Shown: piece by piece, positions 26,384 to 36,414 of the stretch
How positions within the stretch are numbered: position 1 is the stretch's first letter
Layout: each line of letters opens with the position of its first letter
From: an uncultured Rhodopila sp.
Lineage (GTDB): Bacteria; Pseudomonadota; Alphaproteobacteria; Acetobacterales; Acetobacteraceae
Reading direction: 5' to 3'
Length of the DNA: 64,000 nucleotides
Assembly: GCA_903851415.1 (NCBI GenBank)
Contig: CAINOE010000211.1
Span: forward strand, 1-64,000
Made by a program: the position numbers and the translations under genes
Notes under the pieces: model-generated
The model's database searches: none
Seen by the model: the letters and a program-made list of their open reading frames with translations, nothing else
Told to the model about the DNA's origin: nothing

Positions 26384-26408
26384 GTCCCCTTGAGTATAGC
26401 AAGGGGAC
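26384..26408 (-). promoter_or_regulatory. Hairpin covering the ribosome site of flavin reductase gene
   Basis: Perfect 9-bp arms GTCCCCTTG and CAAGGGGAC around a 7-base loop. In the minus-strand mRNA the 3' arm contains the AAGGGGA ribosome site, five to seven bases before the ATG at 26379, so folding would hide it. It could equally act as an attenuating hairpin after phoB, whose stop is 38 bases upstream. Confidence 0.55.
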
Positions 26409-26446
26409 CAGATTAGAGCCGAACCGGCCCTGGTGGAAGGCGGCGC

Positions 26447-27163
26447 CTAAAGCATCTCCGTGTCCAGCGCGTAGCCCGCCGTCCGCACCGTCCGCACCAC
26501 GTCGAGCTCCTCCGGGCCGTTGATCGACTTGCGCAGCCGGCGGATATGCACATCCACCGTGCGCGGCTCGACATGGATGTCCGGCCCCCAGACAGCGTCC
26601 AGCAGCTCCTCGCGCGAGAACACCCGCCGCGGATGCTGCATGAAGAATTCCAGCAGCCGGAACTCGGTCGGACCCAGGTGCAGCCGCCGATCGTTACGCG
26701 TGACGCGATGGGAGGCGAGGTCCATGGCGATGTCGTGGAACGACAGCAGGCCCTTCACCGGCACCGAATTGGATCGCCGCAGCAGCGCCCGCATCCGCGC
26801 CAGCAGAGCCTCGATGTTGAACGGCTTGGTGATGTAGTCGTCCGCGCCGGTGTTCAGGCCGCGCACCGCGTCCTGGTCCTCGGTCCGCGCGCTGACCATG
26901 ATCACCGGCAGGTCCCGGGTTGCGGCCTTGCGGCGGATCTGCCGGCACACCTCGATGCCGGACATCACCGGCAGCATCCAGTCCAGCAGCACAAGGTCGG
27001 GCTGCTGCTCCGCGATGCGGGTCAGCGCCTCCTGTCCGTCACCGGCTTCATCCACCCGGAAGCCTTGTTTCTCCAGGTTGTAGCGCAGCATCGTCGCGAG
27101 CGGCGCCTCATCCTCGACCACCAGGACCAGCGGCTTTGGCAGGCTTGAAACACTGTCAAGCAT
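26447..27163 (-). CDS. phoB: Phosphate response regulator PhoB
   Basis: 238 aa from the ATG at 27163, chosen because AGGAG lies just before it; an ATG 15 bp upstream overlaps that site. Receiver domain with acidic pair VVEDEAPL, phosphoacceptor Asp in LVLLDWMLP, TGADDYITKPF; then a winged-helix OmpR-type domain with LGPTEFRLLEFFMQHP and RTVDVHIRRLRK. Phosphorylated PhoB activates Pho-regulon genes by binding Pho boxes such as the one at 31993. Twenty base pairs downstream of phoU. The sensor kinase gene phoR is not in the window. Confidence 0.92.
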   Translation of the reverse strand: MLDSVSSLPKPLVLVVEDEAPLATMLRYNLEKQGFRVDEAGDGQEALTRIAEQQPDLVLLDWMLPVMSGIEVCRQIRRKAATRDLPVIMVSARTEDQDAVRGLNTGADDYITKPFNIEALLARMRALLRRSNSVPVKGLLSFHDIAMDLASHRVTRNDRRLHLGPTEFRLLEFFMQHPRRVFSREELLDAVWGPDIHVEPRTVDVHIRRLRKSINGPEELDVVRTVRTAGYALDTEML

Positions 27164-27182
27164 CACACTCTCCTGCATCGTA

Positions 27183-27902
27183 CTACTCTTTTACGCGGAT
27201 CACGGCGTAAGCCGACGAATCGCCTTTCGGGCGCGTATCCGGCAGCACTTCGCCCTCGACCGCATAGTAAACGGTTTCGGCAATGTTGGTCGTATGATCG
27301 CCGATGCGTTCCAGGTTCTTGGCGATGAACAGCAGATGCGTGCAGGGCGTGATGTTGCGCGGATCTTCCATCATGTAGGTGATCAGCTCGCGGAACAGGG
27401 CGTTGTAGATGTCGTCGACCACCCGGTCCGAGCGCCACACCTCGATCGCTTTTTCGGTGTCGCTGGAGCCGACGGCATCGATGATCGTCTTCAACTGCTC
27501 CTGCACCAGGTGCGCCATATGCGCGAGGCCGGTCAGCGAATAGGGCAGGCTGTACTGCCCCAGCACGATGCTGCGCTTGGCGACGTTGGCGGCGTAGTCG
27601 CCGATACGCTCCAGGTCTCCGGTGATCTTCAGCCCGGCGACGATGCGCCGCAGATCGCCCGCCATCGGCTGGCGCAGCGCCAGCATGCGGATCACGAACT
27701 GCTCCACATCGCGCTCAAGCTGATCGACCTTGGGGTCTTCCTCGACCGCCCGGGTCGCGGCGTTGGTGTCCCGGTTCATGATCGCCTCGGCCGCCAGCGC
27801 GACCTGGCTTTCGACGATGCCGCCCATCTCGGTCAGCATGTCGCGCAGCCGCTTCAGGTCAGCATCGAAACTCTTGACCAGGTGCTCGGTCGAATCGGAC
27901 AT
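27183..27902 (-). CDS. phoU: Phosphate signalling protein PhoU
   Basis: 239 aa all-helical protein with two PhoU three-helix repeats. Metal-binding acidic motifs appear as RDTNAATRAVEEDPKVDQLE with RIVAGLKITGDLERIGDYAANVAK in the first half, and NLERIGDHTTNIAETVYY in the second. It links PstSCAB transport status to the PhoR kinase and prevents excessive phosphate uptake. Lies between pstB and phoB, the usual place. Confidence 0.93.
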   Translation of the reverse strand: MSDSTEHLVKSFDADLKRLRDMLTEMGGIVESQVALAAEAIMNRDTNAATRAVEEDPKVDQLERDVEQFVIRMLALRQPMAGDLRRIVAGLKITGDLERIGDYAANVAKRSIVLGQYSLPYSLTGLAHMAHLVQEQLKTIIDAVGSSDTEKAIEVWRSDRVVDDIYNALFRELITYMMEDPRNITPCTHLLFIAKNLERIGDHTTNIAETVYYAVEGEVLPDTRPKGDSSAYAVIRVKE

Positions 27903-27924
27903 CTGCCTGATGGTTCCTTCCTGT

Positions 27925-28755
27925 TCAGCCGAATCGGCCGGTGACGTATTCCTGAGTGCGTTTCTGCTTCGGTGCGGTGAAGATCTGCGCCGCCGGCGCG
28001 CATTCCACCATCTCCCCCAAATAGAAGAACGCCACCTGATCGGCGCAGCGCGCGGCCTGCTGCATGTTGTGCGTGACGATGGCGATGGTGAAGTCGTGCT
28101 TCAGTTCGTCGATCAGCTCTTCGATCTTCAGCGTGCTGATCGGGTCCAGCGCGCTTGTCGGCTCGTCCAGCAGGATCACTTCCGGCCGCACGGCGATGGT
28201 CCGGGCGATGCACAGGCGCTGCTGCTGTCCGCCCGACAGGCCCATGGCGGAGGTGTTCAGACGGTCCTTCACTTCGCCCCAGAGCGCCGCGCGTGTCAGC
28301 GACCACTCGATTCGCTCATCCATCGCGGATTTCGAAAGCTGCTCGTGCAGTTTAACGCCGAATGCGATATTTTCGCTCACGGTCATCGGAAATGGCGTCG
28401 GTTTCTGAAACACCATGCCGATGCGGGCGCGCAGTGAATTCACGTCCACTTTCGAGTCGATGATGTTGGTTTCGTCCATCATCACCTGCCCGGTCGCCCG
28501 CTGACCGGGATACAGGTCGTACATCCGGTTCAGCACCCGCAGCAGCGTTGACTTGCCGCAGCCGGAAGGGCCGATCATGCCGGTGACCTGGCGCTCGGGC
28601 AGATCGAGGTTGATGTCTTTCAGCGCGCGATGGTCGCCATAGAAGAAATCCAGGTTGCGGATCGAGAGGCGCGTCGAGTTTATCGTGGCGGCGCCATGGC
28701 CCTGGACAGTGCTGAAGTTCGGTCCGGCAGCCTGGGATGCGGTTGTGGCACTCAT
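27925..28755 (-). CDS. pstB: Phosphate ABC transporter ATPase PstB
   Basis: 276 aa, start at MSATTAS. N-terminal [20 protein letters not shown] typical of PstB, Walker [28 protein letters not shown], signature [16 protein letters not shown], Walker [13 protein letters not shown] and H-loop [13 protein letters not shown]. Energises high-affinity phosphate import through PstCA. Seven bp after pstA. Confidence 0.95.
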   Translation of the reverse strand: MSATTASQAAGPNFSTVQGHGAATINSTRLSIRNLDFFYGDHRALKDINLDLPERQVTGMIGPSGCGKSTLLRVLNRMYDLYPGQRATGQVMMDETNIIDSKVDVNSLRARIGMVFQKPTPFPMTVSENIAFGVKLHEQLSKSAMDERIEWSLTRAALWGEVKDRLNTSAMGLSGGQQQRLCIARTIAVRPEVILLDEPTSALDPISTLKIEELIDELKHDFTIAIVTHNMQQAARCADQVAFFYLGEMVECAPAAQIFTAPKQKRTQEYVTGRFG

Positions 28756-28762
28756 GGACACC

Positions 28763-29656
28763 TCATTTTGCTCCGCGCAGCAGCATACGCGCGACGATGT
28801 TAATGGCCAGCACACCGAAGGTGATCAGCAGCGCGCCAACCCAGGCAAGCTGCACCCAGTCGGAGAAGGCCGAACCGGCATATTGGTAGATGGTAACGGG
28901 CAGGCTGGCCATGGGCTTGCCCAGGCTGAGCGACCAGTTCAGGTTGCCCAGGCTGGTGAACAGCAACGGCGCGGTTTCTCCCGCGATGCGGGCCACCGCC
29001 AGCAGGATGCCGGTGGCGATGCCTTGCCGGGCGGCGCGGTAGCAGACGAGGACGATCATTTTCCACTTCGGTGCGCCGAGCCCGATCACGGCTTCGCGCA
29101 AGGTGGAAGGGATCAGCCGCAGCATGTCCTCGGTGGTGCGCACGACGATCGGGATGACGATCACCGCCAGCGCCAGGCAGCCGGCGAAGCCGCTGAAGCC
29201 GCCGAACGGCGAGACCGCAAGCTCGTAGACGAACAGCCCGATCAGGATCGACGGCGCCGACAGCAGCACGTCGGAGACAAAGCGCACGGCGTTGCCGATG
29301 ACCGAGCCGGTGGCGTACTCGGCCAGGTAGGTGCCGACCATCAGGCCGATGGGGGTGCCGATGGCGGCACCGAGAATGGTCTGGATCAGGCTGCCGATGA
29401 TCGCGTTCAGCAGGCCGCCGTTGGATCCCGGCGGCAAGGTGGAGGTGGTGAACACCGTCAGCGACAGCCCGCCGAGACCGCGGTACAGCAGGGTGAACAG
29501 GATCGACGCGAGCAAGCTCAGGCCGATGACCGTCGCGATGACGCACAGCACCTTGACGATGATGTTGGACAGGTTCCTGCGGCGGCCCAGGGAGCGGGAG
29601 ACGCGCTCGTCCCGGGCCGGACCGGGAACGACCCCGGAGGCGGTTGTCGCGCTCAT
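28763..29656 (-). CDS. pstA: Phosphate ABC transporter permease PstA
   Basis: 297 aa, six predicted helices, with the PstA sequence [19 protein letters not shown] (coupling loop) and [17 protein letters not shown]. Overlaps the pstC stop by 4 bp (ATGA). Forms the membrane channel with PstC. Its first seven residues, MSATTAS, are the same as those of PstB. Confidence 0.94.
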   Translation of the reverse strand: MSATTASGVVPGPARDERVSRSLGRRRNLSNIIVKVLCVIATVIGLSLLASILFTLLYRGLGGLSLTVFTTSTLPPGSNGGLLNAIIGSLIQTILGAAIGTPIGLMVGTYLAEYATGSVIGNAVRFVSDVLLSAPSILIGLFVYELAVSPFGGFSGFAGCLALAVIVIPIVVRTTEDMLRLIPSTLREAVIGLGAPKWKMIVLVCYRAARQGIATGILLAVARIAGETAPLLFTSLGNLNWSLSLGKPMASLPVTIYQYAGSAFSDWVQLAWVGALLITFGVLAINIVARMLLRGAK

Positions 29657-30633
29657 GTCTTCAGCCTCGGGCGCAGCAGCAGGCGGGAGATCGCCAGCAC
29701 GATGAAGGAGATGACGAACAGGATGAAGCCCAGCGCCAGCAGCGACGACAGCTTCAGCGTGCCCGCCTGGCTTTCGGGAAACTCCAGCGCCACCAGCGAG
29801 GCGATCGTGTTGCCCGGCCCGAACAGCGAGGAGGTGATCCGGTTGGTATTGCCGATGACGAAGGTGACCGCCATCGTCTCACCGAGGGCGCGGCCGAGGC
29901 CCAGCATGATGCCGCCGACAACCGACACGCGGGTGTAGGGAATGACGATCGAGCGCATCACCTCCCATGTCGTGCAGCCGAGGCCGTAGGCGGATTCCTT
30001 GAACACCGGCGGCACGGTTTCGAACACGTCGCGCATGGTGGCGGCGATGAACGGGATGACCATGACCGCCAGGATCAGAGAGGCGGTCAGGATACCGGTG
30101 CCGAACGGGGGACCCTGGAACAGGGTGCCGATGTAGGGAACGTCGCCCAGGGTGTCGATGACCGGCGGCTGGATGTATTGCGCCATGATCGGGACGATGA
30201 CGAAGAAGCCCCACATGCCGTAGATGATCGACGGCACGGCGGCGAGCAGTTCGATCGCGGTGCTGACCGGGCGGCGGAACCAGACCGGCGCGATCTCGGT
30301 CAGGTAAAAGGCGATGCCGAACGCCAGCGGCACCGCCAGCACCAGCGCCAGCACGGCGGTCACCACGGTGCCGAAGATTGGCACGGCGGCGCCGTAGAGG
30401 TCCTGCACCGGGTCCCACTCGTCGTCGATCAGGAAGTAGGGCCCGAAGGCGTGGAAGGCCTTCATCCCGCCCAGGAACAGGACGACGATGATGGCGCCGA
30501 GCAGCAGCAGCACGAACAGGCCGGACGACTTTGCAATGGCGGCAAAGATGGCGTCGCCGGGACTGGTTTTCGGCCGGGGCGGAGGGCTGGTTATGGTTTC
30601 AGCCTGAGGCACATTGGTTTCCTGGTTAGGCAT
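29653..30633 (-). CDS. pstC: Phosphate ABC transporter permease PstC
   Basis: 326 aa from ATG 30633; a GTG 12 bp upstream is possible. Six helices after a Pro-rich cytoplasmic N-terminus; PstC hallmarks [36 protein letters not shown] and [20 protein letters not shown], with [17 protein letters not shown] in the final part. Partner of PstA. Separated from pstS by a repeat-filled 250-bp gap, so pstS may be expressed at a higher level. Confidence 0.93.
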   Translation of the reverse strand: MPNQETNVPQAETITSPPPRPKTSPGDAIFAAIAKSSGLFVLLLLGAIIVVLFLGGMKAFHAFGPYFLIDDEWDPVQDLYGAAVPIFGTVVTAVLALVLAVPLAFGIAFYLTEIAPVWFRRPVSTAIELLAAVPSIIYGMWGFFVIVPIMAQYIQPPVIDTLGDVPYIGTLFQGPPFGTGILTASLILAVMVIPFIAATMRDVFETVPPVFKESAYGLGCTTWEVMRSIVIPYTRVSVVGGIMLGLGRALGETMAVTFVIGNTNRITSSLFGPGNTIASLVALEFPESQAGTLKLSSLLALGFILFVISFIVLAISRLLLRPRLKT

Positions 30634-30662
30634 GAGCGGGTTCACCCGCGGGAGCTTCGCCG

Positions 30663-30855
30663 CTTTGTCTCAAGGCCGGCCCGCCTTTGTGTCAAGGCCG
30701 GCGCGCTTTGTGTCATGGCCGGGCTTGGCCCGGCCATCCACGACTTTGCCTGGCCGTCAACGCGCCGCTTCCTTCGCGGCCTGGTTTCGGCGATCTCGCC
30801 GCTTCCCCTGCCCCGGGTCGTGGATGGCCGGGCCAAGCCCGGCCATGACACGGGT
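30663..30855. repeat. Dispersed palindromic repeat between pstS and pstC
   Basis: Long inverted arms 30709-30750 and 30818-30855 belonging to the GTCATGGCC...CATCCACGAC family, with about 67 bp between them. Three degenerate tandem units of about 22 bp (starting at 30663, 30685 and 30706, each beginning CTTTGT) lead into the left arm. Placed inside the pst operon, the hairpin could stop or slow part of the transcripts after pstS, a common way to favour the binding protein. Confidence 0.8.
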
Positions 30856-30884
30856 GGGGGAACCCGGCGCTGCGCCGCATGGTC

Positions 30885-31925
30885 TCAAAATACCGGCTTA
30901 CCGCCCGGGCCAACGATATTGGCATGCCAGGCGCTCCGCACGGTGGCCTTCACGGCCTCCGGCAGCGGGACATAGTCCAGCGCTGCCGCCGGCGCATCCC
31001 CGTTCTTGAAGGCCCAGTCGAAGAACTTCAGCACCGTGGCGGAGCGGGCCGGATCGGCCGGATCCTTGGGCAGCAGAACGAACGTGGTCGAGACGATCGG
31101 CCAGCTCTTGTCGCCCGGCTGATCGATCAGGTCGACGGCGAAATTCTTCGCATTCGCCCAGTCGCCGTTCGCTGCGGCGGATTGGAAGGACTGGATGGTC
31201 GGGGCGACGAAATGCCCGGCCTTGTTGCGAAGCTGCACGGTGATCAGGTGGTTCTGGCTGGCATAGGCAAACTCGACATAGCCGATGCCGCCGCGCGTGT
31301 TTTGGACGGTGGCGGCGACGCCGTCATTGCCCTTGGCACCCGAACCGGCCGGCCACTTCACGCTGGTGCTGGCGCCAACCTTGTCCTTCCAGGTCGGGCT
31401 GACCGCCGACAGGTACGAGGTGTACACGAAGCTGGTGCCTGATCCGTCGGCCCGATAAACCGGCGCGATCGCGATGTTCGGCAGCGTAAGCCCGCGATTG
31501 GCCTCGGCCAGCTTGGGGTCGCTCCACTTGGTGATCTTGCCTTCATAGATCGCCGCCAGCAGTTCCGGCGGCAGCTTGAGCTGGTCGGCCGTCACGTTCG
31601 GAATGTTGACGATCAGGACGACCGAACCGACCACCGTGGGGAATTGCAGCAGCTTGCCGGAGTCCAGCTTCTCGGGCGCCATCGGGGCGTCGGAGGCGCC
31701 GAAATCGACGGTGCGCTGCAGGATCTGGTTCTGGCCGCCGCCGGAGCCGATGGCCTGATAGTTCAGCTCGACGCCAATCGCGGCCTTCGCCAGCTCACCC
31801 CATTTGGTGTAGATAGGGGCCGGGAATGTGGCGCCCGCGCCAGTGATCTGTTGGGCCTGCGCCGCGCCGGAGGCTACGGCTAAACCGGCCAGGCCGAAGG
31901 CCAGGGCCGTCAGGACAATCTTCAT
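30885..31925 (-). CDS. pstS: Phosphate-binding protein PstS
   Basis: 346 aa, start at MKIVLTALAFGLAGLAVASG with GAGGAG nearby; signal peptide cut near AAQAQ. PstS features: TGAGATFPAPIYTKWG, GSGGGQNQILQRTVDFGASD, and VYRADGSGTSFVYTSYLS, the loops that bind phosphate. Periplasmic receptor for the PstCAB importer. A three-repeat Pho box lies about 70 bp upstream, so expression should rise under phosphate limitation via PhoB. Confidence 0.95.
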   Translation of the reverse strand: MKIVLTALAFGLAGLAVASGAAQAQQITGAGATFPAPIYTKWGELAKAAIGVELNYQAIGSGGGQNQILQRTVDFGASDAPMAPEKLDSGKLLQFPTVVGSVVLIVNIPNVTADQLKLPPELLAAIYEGKITKWSDPKLAEANRGLTLPNIAIAPVYRADGSGTSFVYTSYLSAVSPTWKDKVGASTSVKWPAGSGAKGNDGVAATVQNTRGGIGYVEFAYASQNHLITVQLRNKAGHFVAPTIQSFQSAAANGDWANAKNFAVDLIDQPGDKSWPIVSTTFVLLPKDPADPARSATVLKFFDWAFKNGDAPAAALDYVPLPEAVKATVRSAWHANIVGPGGKPVF

Positions 31926-31992
31926 CAAAGTTCTCCTCAGGAGTCGGTGCGCAGAGCGCGGCGGCACCGTAGGCGGGGCCGGTGACTGCCAT

Positions 31993-32021
31993 ATTGCAGT
32001 TCTATGACACTTGGGTGACGG
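31993..32021 (-). promoter_or_regulatory. Pho box upstream of pstS
   Basis: Read on the minus strand there are three direct 7-bp repeats at 11-bp spacing: CCGTCAC, GTGTCAT and CTGCAAT with 4-bp spacers, matching the CTGTCAT-N4 pattern bound by PhoB. It lies 68-96 bp upstream of the pstS start. PhoB itself is encoded at the end of the same gene group, giving autoregulation. The rest of 31926-32437 holds no gene I can support and includes the pckG leader. Confidence 0.75.
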
Positions 32022-32437
32022 CGGCTCGCTGTCGCCGTCCGGCGATCACTCACAGGCCTTAACATGAGCACGAACGGCACGGACGCCGCCTTTGCGCGAT
32101 GACCGGGACACGGCCCATAGGCGCCAACTTCAGGGTTTGGGGCACGGCGATGCCACCCGTGGCATCGCCGCAAACATTCCCGCGGCCGCGGCTTATCGTG
32201 ATAGACCTGTTGCGTGACCCGAACTTGACGAATATCATTCCTCCGGCTGCCGCGGTGCGATTTTGGCTATGAAATCCGCGGCAACATGCATAGACTGGTG
32301 GTGACTATGAATGAGTTCCACCACCACGGAAGCCTACTGAAATTTAATATGAAGCTTCGTCGCGGTTGGACACAACCGCTTTTCGTCGCCTCGTCCGGAA
32401 TGACGGGATAACTTCGCGCCAACGGGAGGAACGTAGC

Positions 32438-34285
32438 ATGGATGCTGCCGATATCGTAACTGACGGCATCAGGAACCGGCAGCTTGCCGACTGGGTCAAT
32501 GACATGACCCGGCTCTGCAAGCCCGAAAATGTGCATTGGGTCGACGGCTCGGAGCGTGAATACGACGACCTCTGCCAGCAGATGGTCGAGGCCGGGACCT
32601 TCATCCGCCTCAATCCTGAAAAGCGGCCAAACTCCTACCTCGCGCGGTCGCATCCCTCCGACGTGGGCCGGGTCGAGGACCGTACCTTTATATGCTCGGT
32701 GAACGAGCAGGATGCCGGCCCGACAAACAACTGGGCGCCGCCGGCAAAGATGCGCGCGACCCTGAATGCCGCGTTCGACGGCTGCATGCGCGGCCGTACG
32801 ATGTACGTCATTCCCTTCAGCATGGGTCCGCTCGGCTCACCGATTGCCAAGATCGGCGTGCAGATCACCGACAGCCCCTACGTCGTGGTGAACACCCGGA
32901 TCATGACCCGCATGGGGCGGCAGGTGCTGGACGTGCTCGGCGACGGGCCGTTCATCCCGTGTATGCACTCCATCGGCGCGCCCCTCGCACCCGGGCAGGC
33001 TGATGTGCCATGGCCGTGCGAGCCCGACATCCAGAAGAAGTACATCGTCCATTTCCCGGACACCTACGAGATCTGGTCGTATGGCTCCGGCTATGGCGGC
33101 AACGCCCTGCTCGGCAAGAAGTGCCTGGCGCTGCGCATCGCCTCGGTGATGGCCCGGGATGAGGGCTGGCTGGCCGAACACATGCTGATCATGGGCATTC
33201 ATTCTCCGACAGGAGAAAAGACCTATATCGGCGCCGCGTTCCCCAGCGCCTGCGGCAAGACCAACCTGGCGATGCTGGTGCCGCCGTCCTCGCTGGAGGG
33301 CTGGAAGGTCACCACCGTCGGCGACGACATCGCCTGGATCAAGCAAGGCCCCAACGGGGAATTGCGGGCGATCAACCCGGAGGCCGGATTCTTCGGCGTG
33401 GCGCCGGGCACCAATGCGAAAACGAACCCGAACGCGATGGCGAGCTGCTCACGCAACTCGATCTTCACCAACACGGCGCTGACCGATGACGGCGATGTCT
33501 GGTGGGAGGGCATGACCGACACCCCGCCCGCGCATCTGATCGACTGGACGGGCAAGGACTGGACCCCGGGCTGCGGCCGCCCGGCCTCGCATCCGAACGC
33601 CCGCTTCACGGCGCCGGCCGGTCAGTGCCCCTCGATCGACCCCGATTGGGAGAATCCGGCGGGCGTGCCGATCAGCGCGATGGTGTTCGGCGGGCGGGCG
33701 AGCAAGAACATGCCGCTGGTGTTCCAGGCGTTCAACTGGAGCCATGGCGTGTACCTCGCCGCGACGATGGGGTCCGAGGCGACAGCGGCGGCTATCGGCG
33801 TGACGGCCACGCGCCGCGACCCGATGGCGATGCTGCCGTTCTGCGGCTACAACATGGCGGACTATTTCTGCCATTGGCTCAACATCGGCCGCGTCGTCGC
33901 CAACCCGCCGCGCATCTTCCGGGTGAACTGGTTCCGCCGGGATGCCGACAACCACTTCCTGTGGCCGGGCTTCGGCGACAACATGCGCGTGCTGAAATGG
34001 ATCGTCGACCGGGTGCGCGGACGCGGCTACGCGGTCGAAAGCCCGATCGGATGGATGCCGCGGCTGGAGGACATCGACTGGCGCGGCCTCGACTACTCAC
34101 CCGAAACGTTCTACGAGCTGATGGCCGTCGGTCGTGAGGCGGGGGCCGTCGAAGCTCATTCGCACGAGGAACTGTTCGACCGGTTCTTCGATCGCCTGCC
34201 GAAAGAATTTATCTTCGAGCGGGAACTGCTGCGGTCGCGGCTGTGGCGGTCGCCCGACCGGTGGGAGCTGGCGCACGAGCGGTAG
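32438..34285 (+). CDS. pckG: Phosphoenolpyruvate carboxykinase (GTP)
   Basis: 615 aa, start ATG after GGGAGG. GTP-type PEPCK: phosphate loop [12 protein letters not shown] (Cys-containing kinase-1 loop), metal/kinase-2 region [28 protein letters not shown] for guanine and PEP binding. Interconverts oxaloacetate plus GTP with PEP, CO2 and GDP. It stands 350 bp before frdABCD on the same strand. In fermentative or CO2-fixing organisms it can run in the carboxylating direction to feed fumarate reduction; gluconeogenesis is the alternative. Confidence 0.95.
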   Translation: MDAADIVTDGIRNRQLADWVNDMTRLCKPENVHWVDGSEREYDDLCQQMVEAGTFIRLNPEKRPNSYLARSHPSDVGRVEDRTFICSVNEQDAGPTNNWAPPAKMRATLNAAFDGCMRGRTMYVIPFSMGPLGSPIAKIGVQITDSPYVVVNTRIMTRMGRQVLDVLGDGPFIPCMHSIGAPLAPGQADVPWPCEPDIQKKYIVHFPDTYEIWSYGSGYGGNALLGKKCLALRIASVMARDEGWLAEHMLIMGIHSPTGEKTYIGAAFPSACGKTNLAMLVPPSSLEGWKVTTVGDDIAWIKQGPNGELRAINPEAGFFGVAPGTNAKTNPNAMASCSRNSIFTNTALTDDGDVWWEGMTDTPPAHLIDWTGKDWTPGCGRPASHPNARFTAPAGQCPSIDPDWENPAGVPISAMVFGGRASKNMPLVFQAFNWSHGVYLAATMGSEATAAAIGVTATRRDPMAMLPFCGYNMADYFCHWLNIGRVVANPPRIFRVNWFRRDADNHFLWPGFGDNMRVLKWIVDRVRGRGYAVESPIGWMPRLEDIDWRGLDYSPETFYELMAVGREAGAVEAHSHEELFDRFFDRLPKEFIFERELLRSRLWRSPDRWELAHER

Positions 34286-34316
34286 CGGGAACGGGGGGCG
34301 GGTGGCGCCTGCGTCC

Positions 34317-34413
34317 CCCCGTCATGGCGGGCGCAGGCCCGCCATCCACGCCTTTGCTGCGATCAGCGCCAGAAGGCGTGGATGGTCCGCCTACGCGGAC
34401 CATGACGATGGGA
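34317..34413. repeat. Dispersed palindromic repeat, copy after pckG
   Basis: Imperfect inverted arms of about 40 bp around 34317-34356 and 34372-34413, starting GTCATGGCGGGC and ending GGACCATGAC, with internal CATCCACGCC. A diverged member of the family seen at 3899. It occupies much of the 350-bp gap between pckG and frdA; nothing else was recognised there. Confidence 0.75.
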
Positions 34414-34635
34414 CGGCGGTGCGAGGCCAGTACAAACCTGTATCGGAATGAAAACGCGCCGCTGCCGAACCGCAACCGCCGTGGAATTTCACGTTTGCGC
34501 TATGGACTCATTCCCTGACCCAAGGCACACTCCGACCGTCTGCTTTATAACCGCCGCCAAGGCGCGAATAGCGGGCAGGAACTCCGGACCGGCATCTCTG
34601 ATGCATCTTTGGCAACGCAAACTTCAGGAGCATCG

Positions 34636-36402
34636 ATGCAAGTCATCACGTGCGATATCGTCGTCGTCGGCGGCGGCGGAACAGGACTGCGGGCTGCGAT
34701 AGCCATCGCGGAGGCTGATCCGAAGGCGACAGTGGCATTGGTTTCGAAAGTCGTGCCGATGCGCAGCCATACCGTTGCGGCGGAAGGGGGCGCCGCCGGT
34801 GTCATCCGCGGCGACGATACGCTCGACAATCATTTCAATGACACCGTTTCCGGCGGCGACTGGCTGTGCGACCAGGACGCGGTGCAGTATTTCGTTGAGC
34901 ATTGCGTCGAGGAACTGGTGCAGCTCGAGCACTGGGGCTGCCCCTGGAGCCGCAAGGACGACGGCAACATCAATGTCCGCTTCTTCGGCGGCATGACCGT
35001 GCAGCGCACCTGGTTCGCCGCCGACAAGTCCGGCTTCCATATCCTGCACACGCTGTTCCAGACCTCGATCAAGTATCCCGGCATCCAGCGCTACGATGAA
35101 TATTTCGTTGCAGATTTGATCCTGGAGGACGGCCGCGTCCGCGGCGTGCTGGCGATCGAGGTCGCCACCGGTGAGATCGTCTTGTTCGAGGCCAAGGCGG
35201 TGATCCTCGGCACCGGCGGTGCGGGACGCGTCTACCGCCAGAACACCAACGCCGGCATCGTCACCGGCGACGGCATGGGCCTGGCCTATCGCCACGGCGC
35301 CAAGCTGCGCGACATGGAATTCGTGCAGTATCATCCGACCTGCCTGCCCGGCTCCGGCATCCTGATGACCGAGGGCTGCCGCGGCGAGGGCGGCATCCTG
35401 ACCAACAAGGACGGCTACCGGTATCTGCAGGACTACGCGCTCGGGCCGCTGGATCCGTGGCCGCGTCCGAAGGCGATGGAGCTCGGGCCGCGCGACCGCC
35501 TGTCGCAGGCGTTCTGGCACGAGGACCAGAAGGGCAACACGTTCCAGACCCCGCTGGGCACCGCGGTCAACCTCGACCTGAGGCACCTGGGTGAAAAGAA
35601 GATTCTGGAGCGGCTGCCGCTGATCACCGAGGCGGCGCGGGTGTTTGCCGGCGTCGATCCGGTAACCGATCCGATCCCGGTCCGGCCGGCGGTGCACTAC
35701 ACGATGGGCGGAGTCTACGCCAACATGACGGAGACCGAGGTCCCCGGCCTGTTCGCGGCGGGCGAATGCTCAAGCGTCGGCATCCATGGCGCGAACCGGC
35801 TAGGCTCGAATTCGCTGGTCGAGATCATTGTGTTCGGCAAGGTCGCCGGGGAACGCGCCGCCGCCTACGCACGCACCGTGAAGGACGGGTCGTCCGCCGG
35901 GGTGCGTCAGCAGGCGGAAGAATCGGCATCGCGGCTGCTCGCGCTGCTGAAGAACGACAAGGGCGAGCGCGTCGCGACGTTGCGCAACGAAATGGGCGAT
36001 GCGATGGAGGCCGGTGTCGGCATCTACCGTCAGGCCAGCGGCATGAAGACCGCCATCGACAAGATCGCCGAGCTGCGGGCGCGCTACCGCGCCGGCATCG
36101 CGCTGGACGACCACAGCCGATCATTCAACACCGAATGGCTGACGACGATCGAACTCGGCTTCATGCTGGAGGTCGCCGAGGCGATGGCGCATTCGGCGTA
36201 TAACCGTAAGGAATCGCGCGGCGCGCATGTCCGGCTGGACGAATACTCGACGCGCGACGACGAGAAATTCCTCCAGCATTCGTTGGCGACCTATACCGGC
36301 GAGGGCCCGCCCGCGATCAGCTATCAGCCGGTGACCATCACCAAGTCGCAGCCGAGGACCCGCAGTTACGGCGGCGCCGGCAAGCAAGCCGTAATGACCT
36401 GA
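34636..36402 (+). CDS. frdA: Fumarate reductase flavoprotein subunit
   Basis: 588 aa, start ATG with CAGGAG five bases before. FAD-binding VVVGGGGTGLRAAIAIAE, the covalent-FAD histidine motif RSHTVAAEGGAAG, QRTWFAADKSGFHILHTLF, active-site region EFVQYHPTCLPGSG and FAAGECSSVGIHGANRLGSN. The sequence style and the two-anchor gene order mark it as E. coli-type quinol:fumarate reductase rather than succinate dehydrogenase. Catalyses fumarate to succinate on the cytoplasmic side, with electrons from FrdB. Confidence 0.92.
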   Translation: MQVITCDIVVVGGGGTGLRAAIAIAEADPKATVALVSKVVPMRSHTVAAEGGAAGVIRGDDTLDNHFNDTVSGGDWLCDQDAVQYFVEHCVEELVQLEHWGCPWSRKDDGNINVRFFGGMTVQRTWFAADKSGFHILHTLFQTSIKYPGIQRYDEYFVADLILEDGRVRGVLAIEVATGEIVLFEAKAVILGTGGAGRVYRQNTNAGIVTGDGMGLAYRHGAKLRDMEFVQYHPTCLPGSGILMTEGCRGEGGILTNKDGYRYLQDYALGPLDPWPRPKAMELGPRDRLSQAFWHEDQKGNTFQTPLGTAVNLDLRHLGEKKILERLPLITEAARVFAGVDPVTDPIPVRPAVHYTMGGVYANMTETEVPGLFAAGECSSVGIHGANRLGSNSLVEIIVFGKVAGERAAAYARTVKDGSSAGVRQQAEESASRLLALLKNDKGERVATLRNEMGDAMEAGVGIYRQASGMKTAIDKIAELRARYRAGIALDDHSRSFNTEWLTTIELGFMLEVAEAMAHSAYNRKESRGAHVRLDEYSTRDDEKFLQHSLATYTGEGPPAISYQPVTITKSQPRTRSYGGAGKQAVMT

Positions 36403-36414
36403 TCGGGGACCGAC

